In this document: positions 39,550 through 48,689 of the stretch, in pieces | Numbering within the stretch: position 1 is the first letter of the stretch | Layout of the letters: each line of letters starts with the position of its first letter | Source of the DNA: Alteromonas naphthalenivorans | GTDB lineage: Bacteria; Pseudomonadota; Gammaproteobacteria; Enterobacterales; Alteromonadaceae | Direction: 5' to 3' | Length of the DNA: 64,000 bases | Assembly (NCBI RefSeq): GCF_000213655.1 | Contig: NC_015554.1 | Location: forward strand, 1,798,001-1,862,000 | Made by a program: the position numbers and the translations under genes | Notes under the pieces: generated by a model | What the model was told of the DNA's origin: nothing | Seen by the model: only the letters and a program-made list of their open reading frames with translations | Databases searched by the model: none

Positions 39550-40863
39550 TTAATCTAGCCATTTCGCACAGAACTCACCTTTCGGATCGTAAATTTCGGT
39601 TTGCTTCTGCAAGTTAAATTGCCTGTTCTCTCGGGGGTCTGTACCTACGCCTGCCAGGTACAACCAATTCCCCCAATTGCTAGCCACATCATAATCCAAC
39701 AACTGGCTTTCAAACCAAGCCGCGCCATAGCGCCAATCTTGCCTGAGTTCATTCACCAAACAACTTGCCACCAATTGTCGACCTCGATTAGATAAGTACC
39801 CCGTAGAAGCCAGTTGACGCATACACGCATCCACAATAGGGTATCCGGTTTGTCCGTTGCACCATCCGACAAATACTTGAGGGTCGTGACTAGTATTGGG
39901 TAATTTTGACTTGATACCTTCAAGCTGAAACCATTTTGACCCAAACTTTTGTTGAAGCCAGTAAAAATATTCACGCCAAAGCAACTCAAAATAAATCCAA
40001 TAGGTTGAATCATTTTTAACTACGTTTTGTTCGTACTTTTTCACTTCTTGAATAACGTACCGCGCCGAGAGCGCACCTGTGGCTAACCAAGGCGATAGTT
40101 TTGTACTATCGCGCCAATTATCTAACGCGTTTCGTGTTTCTTTATAGCTCGCAGCCACTTTCCATTCGAACAAATAACTGTTTAAGTGAGAGAGAACCGC
40201 GTCTTCGCCTCCAACGAATGTACCTTCTGCTTGATTACGAGGAGGTCGACGGTTAAGCGTATATTGGCATTCTGCGTCTATATCTGGCGTATAAGACCTA
40301 GGCAATGCGGTTAACGTTGCCATAGGTTCACGCGGCTTTATTGCAGACTCAATTTTACGCTTAAAAGGGGTAAAGACATCCGGCATGACTTCAAGATTAA
40401 AAGGGAGATCATCCTGATTAAACAGTGAACTAGATTCGCCAGTTACTATTTCGATATTGGGGAAAAAACGAGAAACCGCCTCGACTTCTCTGCGCTCGTT
40501 ATAGCCACCGTGCTCGGTCACCCCAAAGTGAGTAAAGGCATTTGATGAGAGTAACGAGACCAGTAGTTCTGGTGTCTGGCCTCTTAAAGTCAAAATAGAG
40601 TGACCCAAAGTGCTCGCTTTTTCGTTTAATGCTTCTATTGTATCTATAAGAAAATTAAAACGGTGCTCACCAACGGGTTGAATACCGTAAGAATTTGGTA
40701 CAAACCAGCTGTCATCAATTATGTAAAGCAGGGTCAATTCGTCTACCTGCTGACAAAGCGATGATAGCGCCACTTGGTCGTGAAAACGCAAGTCGTGGCG
40801 AAACCAAAACAGGCCTCTCGTAGGTCTAGTTGTATCACGCATCACATGATTATCCAGTATCAT
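39550..40863 (-). CDS. DASH-family cryptochrome
   Basis: 437 residues. N-terminal photolyase alpha/beta domain starting GLFWFRHDLRFHDQVAL, and C-terminal FAD domain with the DASH hallmarks LLWREYFYWLQQKFG, STGYLSNRGRQLVASCLVNEL and DWRYGAAWFESQLLDYDVASNWGNWLYLAGVG. Cry-DASH proteins bind FAD and usually methenyltetrahydrofolate and repair dimers in single-stranded DNA, with possible signalling roles. ATG 40863 follows a strong ribosome binding site (AAGGGAGGG). It is divergent from the photolyase gene, sharing a 111-bp intergenic region. Confidence 0.9.
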   Translation of the reverse strand: MILDNHVMRDTTRPTRGLFWFRHDLRFHDQVALSSLCQQVDELTLLYIIDDSWFVPNSYGIQPVGEHRFNFLIDTIEALNEKASTLGHSILTLRGQTPELLVSLLSSNAFTHFGVTEHGGYNERREVEAVSRFFPNIEIVTGESSSLFNQDDLPFNLEVMPDVFTPFKRKIESAIKPREPMATLTALPRSYTPDIDAECQYTLNRRPPRNQAEGTFVGGEDAVLSHLNSYLFEWKVAASYKETRNALDNWRDSTKLSPWLATGALSARYVIQEVKKYEQNVVKNDSTYWIYFELLWREYFYWLQQKFGSKWFQLEGIKSKLPNTSHDPQVFVGWCNGQTGYPIVDACMRQLASTGYLSNRGRQLVASCLVNELRQDWRYGAAWFESQLLDYDVASNWGNWLYLAGVGTDPRENRQFNLQKQTEIYDPKGEFCAKWLD

Positions 40864-40974
40864 AGGGTTCCCTCCCTTATACATTTATTCGGGGTAGACG
40901 GATCCTGCTTTTTGCGATTATCGTGTCATGTGCATGTTTAAGCGTTCATGTATTGTTCAATAAAAGGGTTAAAA
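40864..40974. promoter_or_regulatory. Shared divergent promoter region of the light-repair cluster
   Basis: 111 bp between divergent cry-DASH and photolyase genes; it must hold both promoters. I see no clear operator. Light or stress control is an inference from the gene content. Confidence 0.4.
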
Positions 40975-42420
40975 GTGACAGTGCCAGTGTCGATAATGTG
41001 GTTCAGACAGGACCTTAGAGTAAAAGATAACCCCGCGTTAAATGCCGCTTGTGATGAAGGAAAAATAATCCCGATTTACATTTACGATGATAATGCGACC
41101 GATGGAAGAGCATTAGGAGGCGCGAGTAATTGGTGGTTACATCATTCATTGAATTCACTGAACGACAGATTGAATGGTCACCTAAAAGTATTTAAAGGCG
41201 ATCCTAAAGCGCTTATCCCTGCATTAATGGAAGCCTATGAAGCGAAGGGAATCTATTGGAATCGCTGTTATGAGCCTTGGCAAATTAATCGAGATAAAGC
41301 GATAAAAAAGCAGCTTTTAGACAATGACTATGAGGCGCACAGCAGTAATGGTAGCTTGCTGTGGGAGCCGATGAAGGTGCTCAAAAAAGACGGCACGCCA
41401 TACCGAGTTTTCACCCCATATTATAGAAAAGGTTGTTTGAACGTTGAGCCTCCACGCTATCCTCAAGCACCGCCAGCACGAATTACATACGCCGATGTTG
41501 ATGATAGTAAAATTACTAAGGCTAACCACTCTTGCAATATAGACGATCTCAACTTACTTCCGTCCCTCGGTTGGGACAGTGATTTTAAAAATCACTGGAA
41601 ACCAGGTGAAGACGGGGCCGCTGACAATTTGCAATATTTTATCCAGCACGCTGCCCGCAAATATAAAGATGCCCGTGATATTCCGTCAATGAATGGGACT
41701 TCTCACCTGTCACCTCATCTGCATTTTGGCGAAGTGTCGCCTAATCAAGTCTGGTATGCCATTAAAGACAGGTTTGAAACCAGTGAAGATAAAAGCATAG
41801 ATACTTATCTCAGTGAGTTGGGCTGGCGCGAGTTTAGCTATTACTTGCTTTACCATTTTCCAACCATACCGACCAAAAATTTTAATGACAAATTTGATAA
41901 GTTCAATTGGCGCAGTGATGCAAAATCGCTTAAAGCGTGGCAAACAGGGCAAACTGGCATCCCTATTGTTGACGCGGGTATGCGAGAGCTGTGGCAAACC
42001 GGGTATATGCACAACCGTGTACGTATGATTGTAGGGTCGTTCTTGGTTAAAAACCTTCTTATTAGTTGGCAAGAAGGCGAACGTTGGTTTTGGGACTGCC
42101 TAGTAGACGCGGATTTAGCCAGTAATACTGCTGGGTGGCAGTGGGTAGCAGGCACAGGCGCTGACGCTGCACCCTATTTCAGAATTTTTAACCCGTTATT
42201 ACAGGGAGAAAAATTTGATAAACAAGGAAAGTACGTCAGGAAGTACTGCCCTGAACTTGCCGACCTTCCTGATAAATACATACATAAGCCTTGGGATGCG
42301 CCGCCGGTCATTGCTAAAGATGCAGGAGTACATTTAGGGGATACTTATCCTAAACCTATCGTAGATTTAAAAGCATCGAGACAGCGTGCTTTAGATGCCT
42401 TTCAGGCTTTAAAAGAGTAG
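40975..42420 (+). CDS. phrB: Deoxyribodipyrimidine photolyase (CPD class I type)
   Basis: 481 residues from GTG 40975. Light-driven repair of cyclobutane pyrimidine dimers. The N-terminal antenna domain begins VSIMWFRQDLRVKDNPALNAAC. FAD-binding blocks are LSPHLHFGEVSPNQVW, LSELGWREFSYYLLYH, GIPIVDAGMRELWQTGYMHNRVRMIVGSFLVKNL and WQWVAGTGADAAPYFRIFNP. AAAGGG precedes the GTG; GTG 40981 and ATG 40948 are alternative starts. First gene of a three-gene set with the iron-sulfur photolyase 7 bp downstream. Confidence 0.92.
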   Translation: MTVPVSIMWFRQDLRVKDNPALNAACDEGKIIPIYIYDDNATDGRALGGASNWWLHHSLNSLNDRLNGHLKVFKGDPKALIPALMEAYEAKGIYWNRCYEPWQINRDKAIKKQLLDNDYEAHSSNGSLLWEPMKVLKKDGTPYRVFTPYYRKGCLNVEPPRYPQAPPARITYADVDDSKITKANHSCNIDDLNLLPSLGWDSDFKNHWKPGEDGAADNLQYFIQHAARKYKDARDIPSMNGTSHLSPHLHFGEVSPNQVWYAIKDRFETSEDKSIDTYLSELGWREFSYYLLYHFPTIPTKNFNDKFDKFNWRSDAKSLKAWQTGQTGIPIVDAGMRELWQTGYMHNRVRMIVGSFLVKNLLISWQEGERWFWDCLVDADLASNTAGWQWVAGTGADAAPYFRIFNPLLQGEKFDKQGKYVRKYCPELADLPDKYIHKPWDAPPVIAKDAGVHLGDTYPKPIVDLKASRQRALDAFQALKE

Positions 42421-42427
42421 GGTACCC

Positions 42428-43966
42428 ATGGCGTCTTTAATACTTATTTTAGGTGATCAGCTTACTCGCAACCTGCCTGTTTTAGAAAACGCAAAAAAAG
42501 TGCAAGATACCGTGCTTATGGCAGAAGTACGTGAGGAAGCTACTTACGTAAAGCATCACAAAAAGAAAATTGTTTTCCTCTTTAGTGCCATGCGACATTT
42601 CGCAAAAGCGTTGAAAGAAGATAATTTTAACGTCAACTATATTGAATATAACGATGAGTCAAACCAAGGCAGTTTGCTCGAACAAGTTAAATATACGCTA
42701 GCGAGCGGCGACTTTGATAATGTCAAAGTGACATCACCTGGCGAATATCGTTTACTGAAAAGCATGCAGCAATGGGAGCAATCCTTAGGTGTGCCTGTCA
42801 GCATAATCAACGACGCTCGTTTTCTCGCCAGCCCCAAAGAATTTAGTGATTGGGCACATGATAGAAAACAATTGCGTATGGAATTTTTCTACCGAGAGAT
42901 GCGAAGAAAACATGGCATCTTGATGGAAGATAAAAGCCCTATTGGTGGGAAGTGGAATTACGACGCGCAAAACCGAGAGCCTATGCCGGCGGGTACTAAT
43001 GTGCCGACCCACACGCAATTCAAGATAGACGCTATTACCCAAGACGTTATTGATTTAGTTGAAAAGGAGTTTAGCGATCATTTTGGTGACATTAGCCCAT
43101 TTCACTTTGCCGTTACCCGCGACGATGCGCTAACGGTGCTTAGCGACTTCATAGAAGAACGGTTACCCCATTTTGGCCAATACCAAGATGCCATGGTTGA
43201 AGGCAAACCTTGGTTATATCACTCCCATATCGCGTTTTATTTAAATTGTGGTTTGCTTAGCCCGAAAGAAGCCATTGATGCTGCGGAATCGGCTTATTAC
43301 GCGGGCACTGCGCCGCTTAACTCGGTTGAAGGTTTTATTCGCCAAATACTGGGGTGGCGGGAATTTGTTAGAGGGTTTTATTGGCACTTTATGCCAAGCC
43401 TTAAGAGCGATAATTATTTCAACCATAATCGCTCACTCCCCGATTTCTTTTGGAATGGCCAAACCAACATGAACTGCATGCGCCAATGCATAAAGGAAAC
43501 ACAAGCAAACGCGTATGCTCATCATATACAGCGATTAATGGTGCTGGGGAATTTCTGTCTTTTAACGGGGTTGTCACCCGAAGAAGTTCAACAATGGTAC
43601 TTGCTGGTTTATGCAGATGCGTATGAATGGGTAGAACTACCAAATGTAGCAGGCATGGCCTTATACAGTGATGGCGGTCAACTCGCGAGCAAACCTTATG
43701 TCGCCAGTGGTAGCTATATTAATAAAATGTCGAACTACTGCAAAAACTGCGGTTATCAAGTTAGTAAAAAAACAGGTCCTAAGGCTTGCCCGTTCAATTA
43801 CTTATACTGGCATTTTATCGATAAGCATAAAGAAAAGCTAAGCGGTAATCCAAGAATGGCAATGATGTATAAAACTCATGGCCGCATGAAAGATGAAAAT
43901 ATAAACGCAATGAAAGACAGCGTGACAATTTTTTTAACTAAATTATCTGAAAATGAAGAAGTCTGA
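42428..43966 (+). CDS. Iron-sulfur bacterial cryptochrome/photolyase, (6-4) photolyase type
   Basis: 512 residues. Member of the FeS-BCP group typified by Agrobacterium PhrB, which repairs (6-4) photoproducts. It starts [22 protein letters not shown]-domain blocks include [22 protein letters not shown]. Four cysteines able to hold the [4Fe-4S] cluster are at 350 (NCMRQC), 438 and 441 (YCKNCG) and 454 ([10 protein letters not shown]), the positions I recall for Agrobacterium PhrB. The 3' end overlaps the DUF2256 gene by 14 bases. Confidence 0.93.
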   Translation: MASLILILGDQLTRNLPVLENAKKVQDTVLMAEVREEATYVKHHKKKIVFLFSAMRHFAKALKEDNFNVNYIEYNDESNQGSLLEQVKYTLASGDFDNVKVTSPGEYRLLKSMQQWEQSLGVPVSIINDARFLASPKEFSDWAHDRKQLRMEFFYREMRRKHGILMEDKSPIGGKWNYDAQNREPMPAGTNVPTHTQFKIDAITQDVIDLVEKEFSDHFGDISPFHFAVTRDDALTVLSDFIEERLPHFGQYQDAMVEGKPWLYHSHIAFYLNCGLLSPKEAIDAAESAYYAGTAPLNSVEGFIRQILGWREFVRGFYWHFMPSLKSDNYFNHNRSLPDFFWNGQTNMNCMRQCIKETQANAYAHHIQRLMVLGNFCLLTGLSPEEVQQWYLLVYADAYEWVELPNVAGMALYSDGGQLASKPYVASGSYINKMSNYCKNCGYQVSKKTGPKACPFNYLYWHFIDKHKEKLSGNPRMAMMYKTHGRMKDENINAMKDSVTIFLTKLSENEEV

Positions 43967-44090
43967 TTTACCAAGCAAAATGTGCCCCGTGTGCAACAGA
44001 CTATTCACTTGGCGTAAGAAATGGGAGAAGAATTGGGATAACGTAGTGTATTGTTCTAAACGTTGTGCCGGAAACAAACGTATGAAATAG
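43953..44090 (+). CDS. DUF2256 small zinc-ribbon-like protein
   Basis: 45 residues: [38 protein letters not shown], then AGNKRMK. CPVC and CSKRC give a four-Cys metal-binding knuckle, as in DUF2256. The start codon lies inside the last codons of the iron-sulfur photolyase gene in another frame, so translation is probably coupled. In my knowledge DUF2256 genes often sit by cryptochrome/photolyase genes; function is undescribed. Confidence 0.88.
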   Translation: MKKSDLPSKMCPVCNRLFTWRKKWEKNWDNVVYCSKRCAGNKRMK

Positions 44091-44133
44091 AAACTTCTTA
44101 CTATAATTATAATAAAAGAAAGGACACGAATTA

Positions 44134-45459
44134 ATGGATGCGCCTATTTCAGTAGATAGATTTCGTTTTTTACTTTTTAGCTTCAAGGAAAAACTGTGGG
44201 TAAAGCCTTTATCACTATGCGTATTGTCTATCGCTGCGGTGTTCGCCTCAAAACTGGCAGACGGCACCGCACTCGCTGAACATCTACCTAAAGTCGATCA
44301 ATCCTCAGTAGAAACACTGCTATCCATTATGGCATCGAGCATGCTGGTCATAGCGACTTTCTCGGCAGGCACTATGGTAAGTGCCTATGCATCTGCTAGC
44401 AGGTCATCGACGCCACGTTCGGTAAGTTTAATCATCTCAGATGATGCCTCACAAAATGCGCTGTCTACTTTTGTAGGCGCGTTTATCTTTAGCGTCGTCG
44501 CCATAACCGCATCAATTAACAATTTCTTCGAAGACGCTGGAATATTTCTTCTTTTTTGTCTTACCTGTCTCGTCTTTGTGATTGTCATTCTTACGTTTAT
44601 CCGGTGGGTAGACAGTGTCGCGAGACTCGGCCGTGTGGGCTCTACGGTACAAAAAGTTGAAGATGCCGCCATGCGTGCTATTAACCATCGATTATCGACG
44701 CCCAGGCTCGGCGGTAAGCCGCAGCCGAACAGTGTGAAAGAGCAGGGCGGTGATCCCTCAAAATACCAAACACTAACAACTGATAGTATTGGCTATGTAC
44801 AAATGGTTGATATGGCAAAAGTACAAGCGTGGGCTGAAGAACGAGACACTCAAGTTCATATCGCCATGCTACCCGGACAATTTTGCACACCGGATAAACC
44901 GCTGTGCTACATCGAGAGCTTTAAACCGAAAAACTCCGAGGATGACAGCAGCAGTAAAGCCAGCGATAAATCAGCACTGCTTTCAGCATTTCAAATTGGC
45001 AGCGAACGGTCATTTGAAGCCGATCCTAGATATGGATTGGTCGTGCTATCAGAAATAGCATCCCGCGCGCTTTCACCTTCAGTAAACGACCCAGGTACCG
45101 CCATCAGTATTCTTGGCAGTTATGCTCGGCTGTTTATTCAGTGGGCGCACAAAGAAAAATGCGATGACATTGGTGATATTAAATACGATAAAGTAACCGT
45201 ACCTGACATGAGTACGGCCGATATGTTTGATGACGCATTCACAGGTTTAGCACGAGATGGTGCATCCATGATTGAAGTCTCTATAAGAATACAAAAGACG
45301 TTAGATGCCATTGCAAAAACAAGCAATGATGATATTTGTAAAGCTGCAACTAAACATGCTAAAGAAGCTTATGAACGCAGTATGAAAGCGTTAATTCATG
45401 ACGGCGATAAAGAAATGTTAAGTGCAGTAGTGAATAGCTTAAACAATAAAAGAAGCTAA
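44134..45459 (+). CDS. DUF2254 family membrane protein
   Basis: 441 residues. Four membrane helices in the first 160 residues (PLSLCVLSIAAVFASKLA; LLSIMASSMLVIATFSAGTMV; TFVGAFIFSVVAITASI; FLLFCLTCLVFVIVILTFI), then a cytoplasmic domain with a conserved ADPRYGLVVLSEIASRALSPSVNDPGTAI block, typical of DUF2254. Function unknown. AAAGGACACG precedes the ATG. Last clearly core gene before the AT-rich island. Confidence 0.85.
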   Translation: MDAPISVDRFRFLLFSFKEKLWVKPLSLCVLSIAAVFASKLADGTALAEHLPKVDQSSVETLLSIMASSMLVIATFSAGTMVSAYASASRSSTPRSVSLIISDDASQNALSTFVGAFIFSVVAITASINNFFEDAGIFLLFCLTCLVFVIVILTFIRWVDSVARLGRVGSTVQKVEDAAMRAINHRLSTPRLGGKPQPNSVKEQGGDPSKYQTLTTDSIGYVQMVDMAKVQAWAEERDTQVHIAMLPGQFCTPDKPLCYIESFKPKNSEDDSSSKASDKSALLSAFQIGSERSFEADPRYGLVVLSEIASRALSPSVNDPGTAISILGSYARLFIQWAHKEKCDDIGDIKYDKVTVPDMSTADMFDDAFTGLARDGASMIEVSIRIQKTLDAIAKTSNDDICKAATKHAKEAYERSMKALIHDGDKEMLSAVVNSLNNKRS

Positions 45460-45566
45460 GCCATAGATTCTTTTATTTACTGAATTTAGGAATTCAGCAA
45501 TGTTCTATTAAAACCAAATAATAGATTTCAATACGCGGATTATATGTAGATTGAAGGTAGCGTTTA

Positions 45567-45917
45567 GTGAGCACAATTGAAAGTGATGACATAAAACAAC
45601 ATGTAGAAAATGTTATAGCGTTTCCTACATGTTTAGCAGAAGTAAGAAAAGTTATTGCAACGTATATTACTGGCAAGCTAGTTGGCTGTTCGCAACATTT
45701 AATAGATACTGCAATAGAAAACAGCGTTAGTCATTACAAACAATTTGTACACAACGCGAATATTACCGAAAGTGTTGAAGTATCTTTATCAGAAGAAGAT
45801 GTGACTTTATTAAATAAAAACCTGACTAAAATACAAAGAGAAAACCGCAAGCAGTTGTTAAGAATGTTAGAACGCATAATTATATTAGAAATAGAAAATG
45901 CGGCTTTGAAAAACTAA
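45567..45917 (+). CDS. Hypothetical protein of the AT-rich island
   Basis: 116 residues from a GTG start, not recognised. Mostly helical; the C-terminal third (KIQRENRKQLLRMLERIIILEIENAALKN) looks like a coiled coil. No membrane segment. The coding region is much more AT-rich than the genes to its left, suggesting acquisition. Expression is unproven; no strong ribosome binding site is seen. Confidence 0.5.
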   Translation: MSTIESDDIKQHVENVIAFPTCLAEVRKVIATYITGKLVGCSQHLIDTAIENSVSHYKQFVHNANITESVEVSLSEEDVTLLNKNLTKIQRENRKQLLRMLERIIILEIENAALKN

Positions 45918-46089
45918 CCCAAATATTGTAATTAATAGCAAAATTATTACAGATTTCATCAATGCTATTGACGCCAATAGCCCATTGTTTATTGAGAAAG
46001 ATTGCAAATAGCTTGTTTACCAGAGATATTTTTCAGTATAATTTTAAAAATTGTTTAAATATTTGGTTTCATTATTGGAGGTTTTTATT

Positions 46090-47004
46090 TTGTTTGACAA
46101 GTTATTGGATGCATTTCCCGCAAACCAAAGTTTCTTTCAATTAGCTATAGTTAAGAAAACATGTGTGTGTGTGATTTTTCTATTTATCGTTTTATTGCTT
46201 ACCATAAGCATAGTTAGTTCATTCCAATACGATTTATACTTAGACTTTACATATAATGGATTCAACAATTTATTTTTAATGTTTAAATTTCCCTTGGCTA
46301 TCCTAGCAACACTTATCCCTCTTCTTGCTCTATATGCAACAAATCACCGTTCAGAACAAACTAAAAAAAGTATAAATTTGCTCTCTGCCCAAAACGACTT
46401 TACAAACTATCATCGTCATATTGAGCTATTTGAAAAGCATATAGAAAATATCATAAATGACGATGTCATAATAAGATCTAGAGAGTTACACCACAAAGTT
46501 TTTCCAAAGAGTGAGTCTGGAATTCCAACGTTTACGGTAGACAACTCATTTGAAGATGTTTTAGATGCAAATTTTGGGTTAATCTATAGTTTAATTACTC
46601 AGTTGTCTTCGACCGACAAAGGTCAAATAGTCGAAGTATTCATACAAATCGCACAGGTTCTCCATAACACCGAAAAAGAACTTTGCTGTCGTCTGATAAA
46701 ACCTACAACTAACCTTGAGTTAGAGTTTGAACGTAATAGTGCAAATTTATATGGCGACGGTGATTTAAAGGGGGCGCTATTAGCGTTACAAAAACTTGCT
46801 GATATCAGCGTACATATTTTAAGTTTTTCAGATACAAAACAGCAAAACAAAATTATAAGTGATTTTAAGGAAATAGATCCTAGTGAAGCTCCCCCTGAGT
46901 TTAATTACGCAAATTTATCAAATAGCCACAAGGATATACCATGCTACTTTTATGAAGAGGCTAATAACTTAATTCGGAAGAGAAGTAAAAAAAACACGGC
47001 ATGA
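46090..47004 (+). CDS. Hypothetical protein with two membrane helices and a long cytoplasmic domain
   Basis: 304 residues from TTG 46090, chosen because GGAGG lies 8 bases upstream; the frame also stays open upstream. Two membrane helices (ACVIFLFIVLLLTISIV-like segment near 22-40 and LFLMFKFPLAILATLIPLLALYA near 60-85) precede about 210 soluble, charged, helical residues. Not recognised. Very AT-rich. The layout (short membrane part, large cytoplasmic sensor-like part, island location) resembles some phage-defence effectors, but no known defence domain is visible. Confidence 0.55.
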   Translation: MFDKLLDAFPANQSFFQLAIVKKTCVCVIFLFIVLLLTISIVSSFQYDLYLDFTYNGFNNLFLMFKFPLAILATLIPLLALYATNHRSEQTKKSINLLSAQNDFTNYHRHIELFEKHIENIINDDVIIRSRELHHKVFPKSESGIPTFTVDNSFEDVLDANFGLIYSLITQLSSTDKGQIVEVFIQIAQVLHNTEKELCCRLIKPTTNLELEFERNSANLYGDGDLKGALLALQKLADISVHILSFSDTKQQNKIISDFKEIDPSEAPPEFNYANLSNSHKDIPCYFYEEANNLIRKRSKKNTA

Positions 47005-47318
47005 AATTTATTTAGTGAATCGGAGCAGGTGCTTAAAATTTATCCTTTAGGAATATAAAATAAATAACTTAAGACCGAAATTAGTATGAGAATAGGGGCC
47101 GTATTGTAAGAATTTAATTGAGCAGTAATAAAATGCATACCGAATAATCATGATGCAATAGTACTTAATATAAAAAATATTCCAAATTTAAGGTGTCGCT
47201 ACGTAAATTCTGGAGATACCCAAGGCCCCGAATTCAGATAATAAGTGCATCACTCATGGTTAAACGGTGACAAGAGATCAACTGCCTGTTGGTGGTACTC
47301 TGTAGTCGCCAAACAATC
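47005..47318. other. AT-rich spacer before the IS30 remnant
   Basis: 314 bp without a credible gene. Its right part should contain the left end of the IS30-type element; I could not find a matching terminal inverted repeat downstream, so element ends are not defined. Confidence 0.4.
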
Positions 47319-47735
47319 ATGAGTATTATCATGAGTTACAAGCAGTTGATCGAAGGCCAACGATACCAGATCGAGGCCTACTTACACGAGGGTTTCAGCT
47401 ACCGGGATATTAATAAGCGGCTTAAAGTGAGCCACAGCAGGATTGGTCGTGAAGTACGGCGTAACAGAATTCGGAAGAATCACTACTTGCCTGAAGTTGC
47501 GCAGGCTAAGACGATGAAACGACGATGTCAGGCAGCGAAATATGGAATACCCGTCCTGACGATGAATCTTGTTAAGTTTGGGTTGAGTCAGAAATGGAGT
47601 CCCGAGCAGATTGCAGGTGTAGGAAAAATTCTTGGCCACCCAGTCAGTCATGAGTGGGTTTACGGCTAAGTACAGCAAGACAAGTTGCGTGGCGGCAAGC
47701 TGTATAAGCAATTACGGCATGCGTACCAAACTTAG
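47319..47735 (+). pseudogene. Truncated and interrupted IS30-family transposase
   Basis: The N-terminal IS30 helix-turn-helix region is clear (LIEGQRYQIEAYLHEGFSYRDINKRLKVSHSRIGREVRRN, then WSPEQIAG and HPVSHEWVYG). An in-frame TAA at 47667-47669 follows, after which the same frame continues with VQQDKLRGGKLYKQLRHAYQ, the expected next segment, to a TAG at 47733-47735. The catalytic DDE domain is missing. So this is an inactive remnant carrying both a nonsense mutation and a 3' truncation. In intact relatives the TAA position is normally Tyr. Confidence 0.88.
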
Positions 47736-47852
47736 CTGTTGGTCAGTGGTCAAAGTGACTGGTTTATTCATAGTTATAACGCGCTCAAAAATAGTTCACA
47801 AATTGTACTTCCAATTAGGTATAATTAAAGAATATTTTCAATGTTGTGAAAC

Positions 47853-48089
47853 GTGGACGATATACCAACGAGCGCTAGTCGTTGTAGAAGAAAATATAAT
47901 AAAAGGGCTGTATTGCCCAAGCCTCGCGCGCAAACAGACAACGGCAAAATCGTTATGCGAAACGAAGCATTAAAGTTTATAGAAAACATGATAACAGTCG
48001 ATCCTACAGTTGTTTATTTATTAATAGCCTACTTCTTTGTGAATAGGGTTTGTAAGACGATTGAGATTTATTTTAAAACTAGTAAATAA
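47853..48089 (+). CDS. Small membrane protein ORF with its own terminator (doubtful)
   Basis: 78 codons from GTG 47853, or 44 from ATG 47955 (MRNEALKFIENMITVDP and on). The C-terminal part has one membrane helix (TVVYLLIAYFFVNRV) and a basic tail ending YFKTSK. No strong ribosome binding site. A promoter-like TTCACA/TATAAT pair (19-bp spacing) lies near 47790-47820, and an excellent terminator follows the stop by a few bases, arguing for real transcription. It lies by the inovirus remnant, but the residues are not those of a typical major coat protein. Confidence 0.35.
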   Translation: MDDIPTSASRCRRKYNKRAVLPKPRAQTDNGKIVMRNEALKFIENMITVDPTVVYLLIAYFFVNRVCKTIEIYFKTSK

Positions 48090-48091
48090 GC

Positions 48092-48119
48092 AAAAAAGCC
48101 CTCATTTGAGGGCTTTTTT
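48092..48119 (+). terminator. Strong terminator in the island
   Basis: AAAAAAGCCCTC, loop ATTT, GAGGGCTTTTTT: long perfect stem with A and T flanks, likely active in both directions. It separates the small membrane ORF from the inovirus-like module. Confidence 0.92.
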
Positions 48120-48298
48120 ATGCCCAGCCGGCATGAAGTGAACGGAAGCGTTCTTCTAGGTATAAATGCAGAATCTTCTTCACCCAACGGCCTGACTCCG
48201 TTCAATAAAGAGTCATGGCCACCCTGCTAAACCGGACGAATACAACGCGAGAGCAGGGGAAACGATGGCCTATTCTTTAATGCCGTATTTCTCTAAAT

Positions 48299-48472
48299 TC
48301 AAGCCCGCTTTTTCATTGCTGCAGCCTGTGGATGTGGGTCATTCTTGTAAGTGTCTTGTACCTGCTGAATAAACAACGCGTGGTTATCAAGCAAGCGCGA
48401 TAAAACTGCAACGGTTTTAATGTCCATGCCTGTGAGTATATCCTTCGCATAAATTAATTCTTCTAAATTCAT
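48299..48472 (-). CDS. Small hypothetical protein downstream of the repressor remnant
   Basis: 57 residues: MNLEELIYAKDILTGMDIKT, VAVLSRLLDNHALFIQQVQD, then TYKNDPHPQAAAMKKRA. No known family; two amphipathic helices. It begins 6 bases after the stop of the repressor remnant on the same strand, so both would share a transcript, as in phage regulatory operons. Reading a second frame at the end gives a further 12 protein-like codons, so the C terminus may also be frameshifted. Confidence 0.5.
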   Translation of the reverse strand: MNLEELIYAKDILTGMDIKTVAVLSRLLDNHALFIQQVQDTYKNDPHPQAAAMKKRA

Positions 48473-48478
48473 TTTCTG

Positions 48479-48689
48479 TCACTCGCTGTGTTTATTGAAA
48501 ATATCATTAGCTGTGCAGCCTAAGCAAGTGATGATCTTATTAAGCGTAGACGCCTTTGGATCTGTATCGCCGTTCACAACTCTTGAAACCTGCGTTAATT
48601 GCATCGCTGATGCGCTTGCAAACTGTGATTGGATTAGCCCTTTGTAACCTTAACGCCCTAACATTTTCGCCTATAAAAATACTTTAACA
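48479..48689 (-). pseudogene. Frameshifted Cro/XRE-type helix-turn-helix repressor (RstR-like position)
   Basis: Minus-strand reading gives GENVRALRLQ in one frame (about 48647-48677) and then GLIQSQFASASAMQLTQVSR, VVNGDTDPKASTLNKIITCL and GCTANDIFNKHSE in the next frame. Together these make a standard XRE domain broken by a one-base change near 48645. The upstream frame also lacks a good start codon. Its position, divergent from a filamentous-phage replication gene, is that of rstR in CTX-phi-type inoviruses. Likely nonfunctional. Confidence 0.75.

Noticed and set aside
45962..46144. 60-codon frame overlapping the start of the 304-residue gene
   Set aside because: No good ribosome binding site, and it conflicts with the much longer downstream gene, which has GGAGG before its start.
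47319..47735. Intact IS30 element
   Set aside because: The catalytic domain is absent, there is an in-frame stop, and no matching terminal inverted repeats were found.
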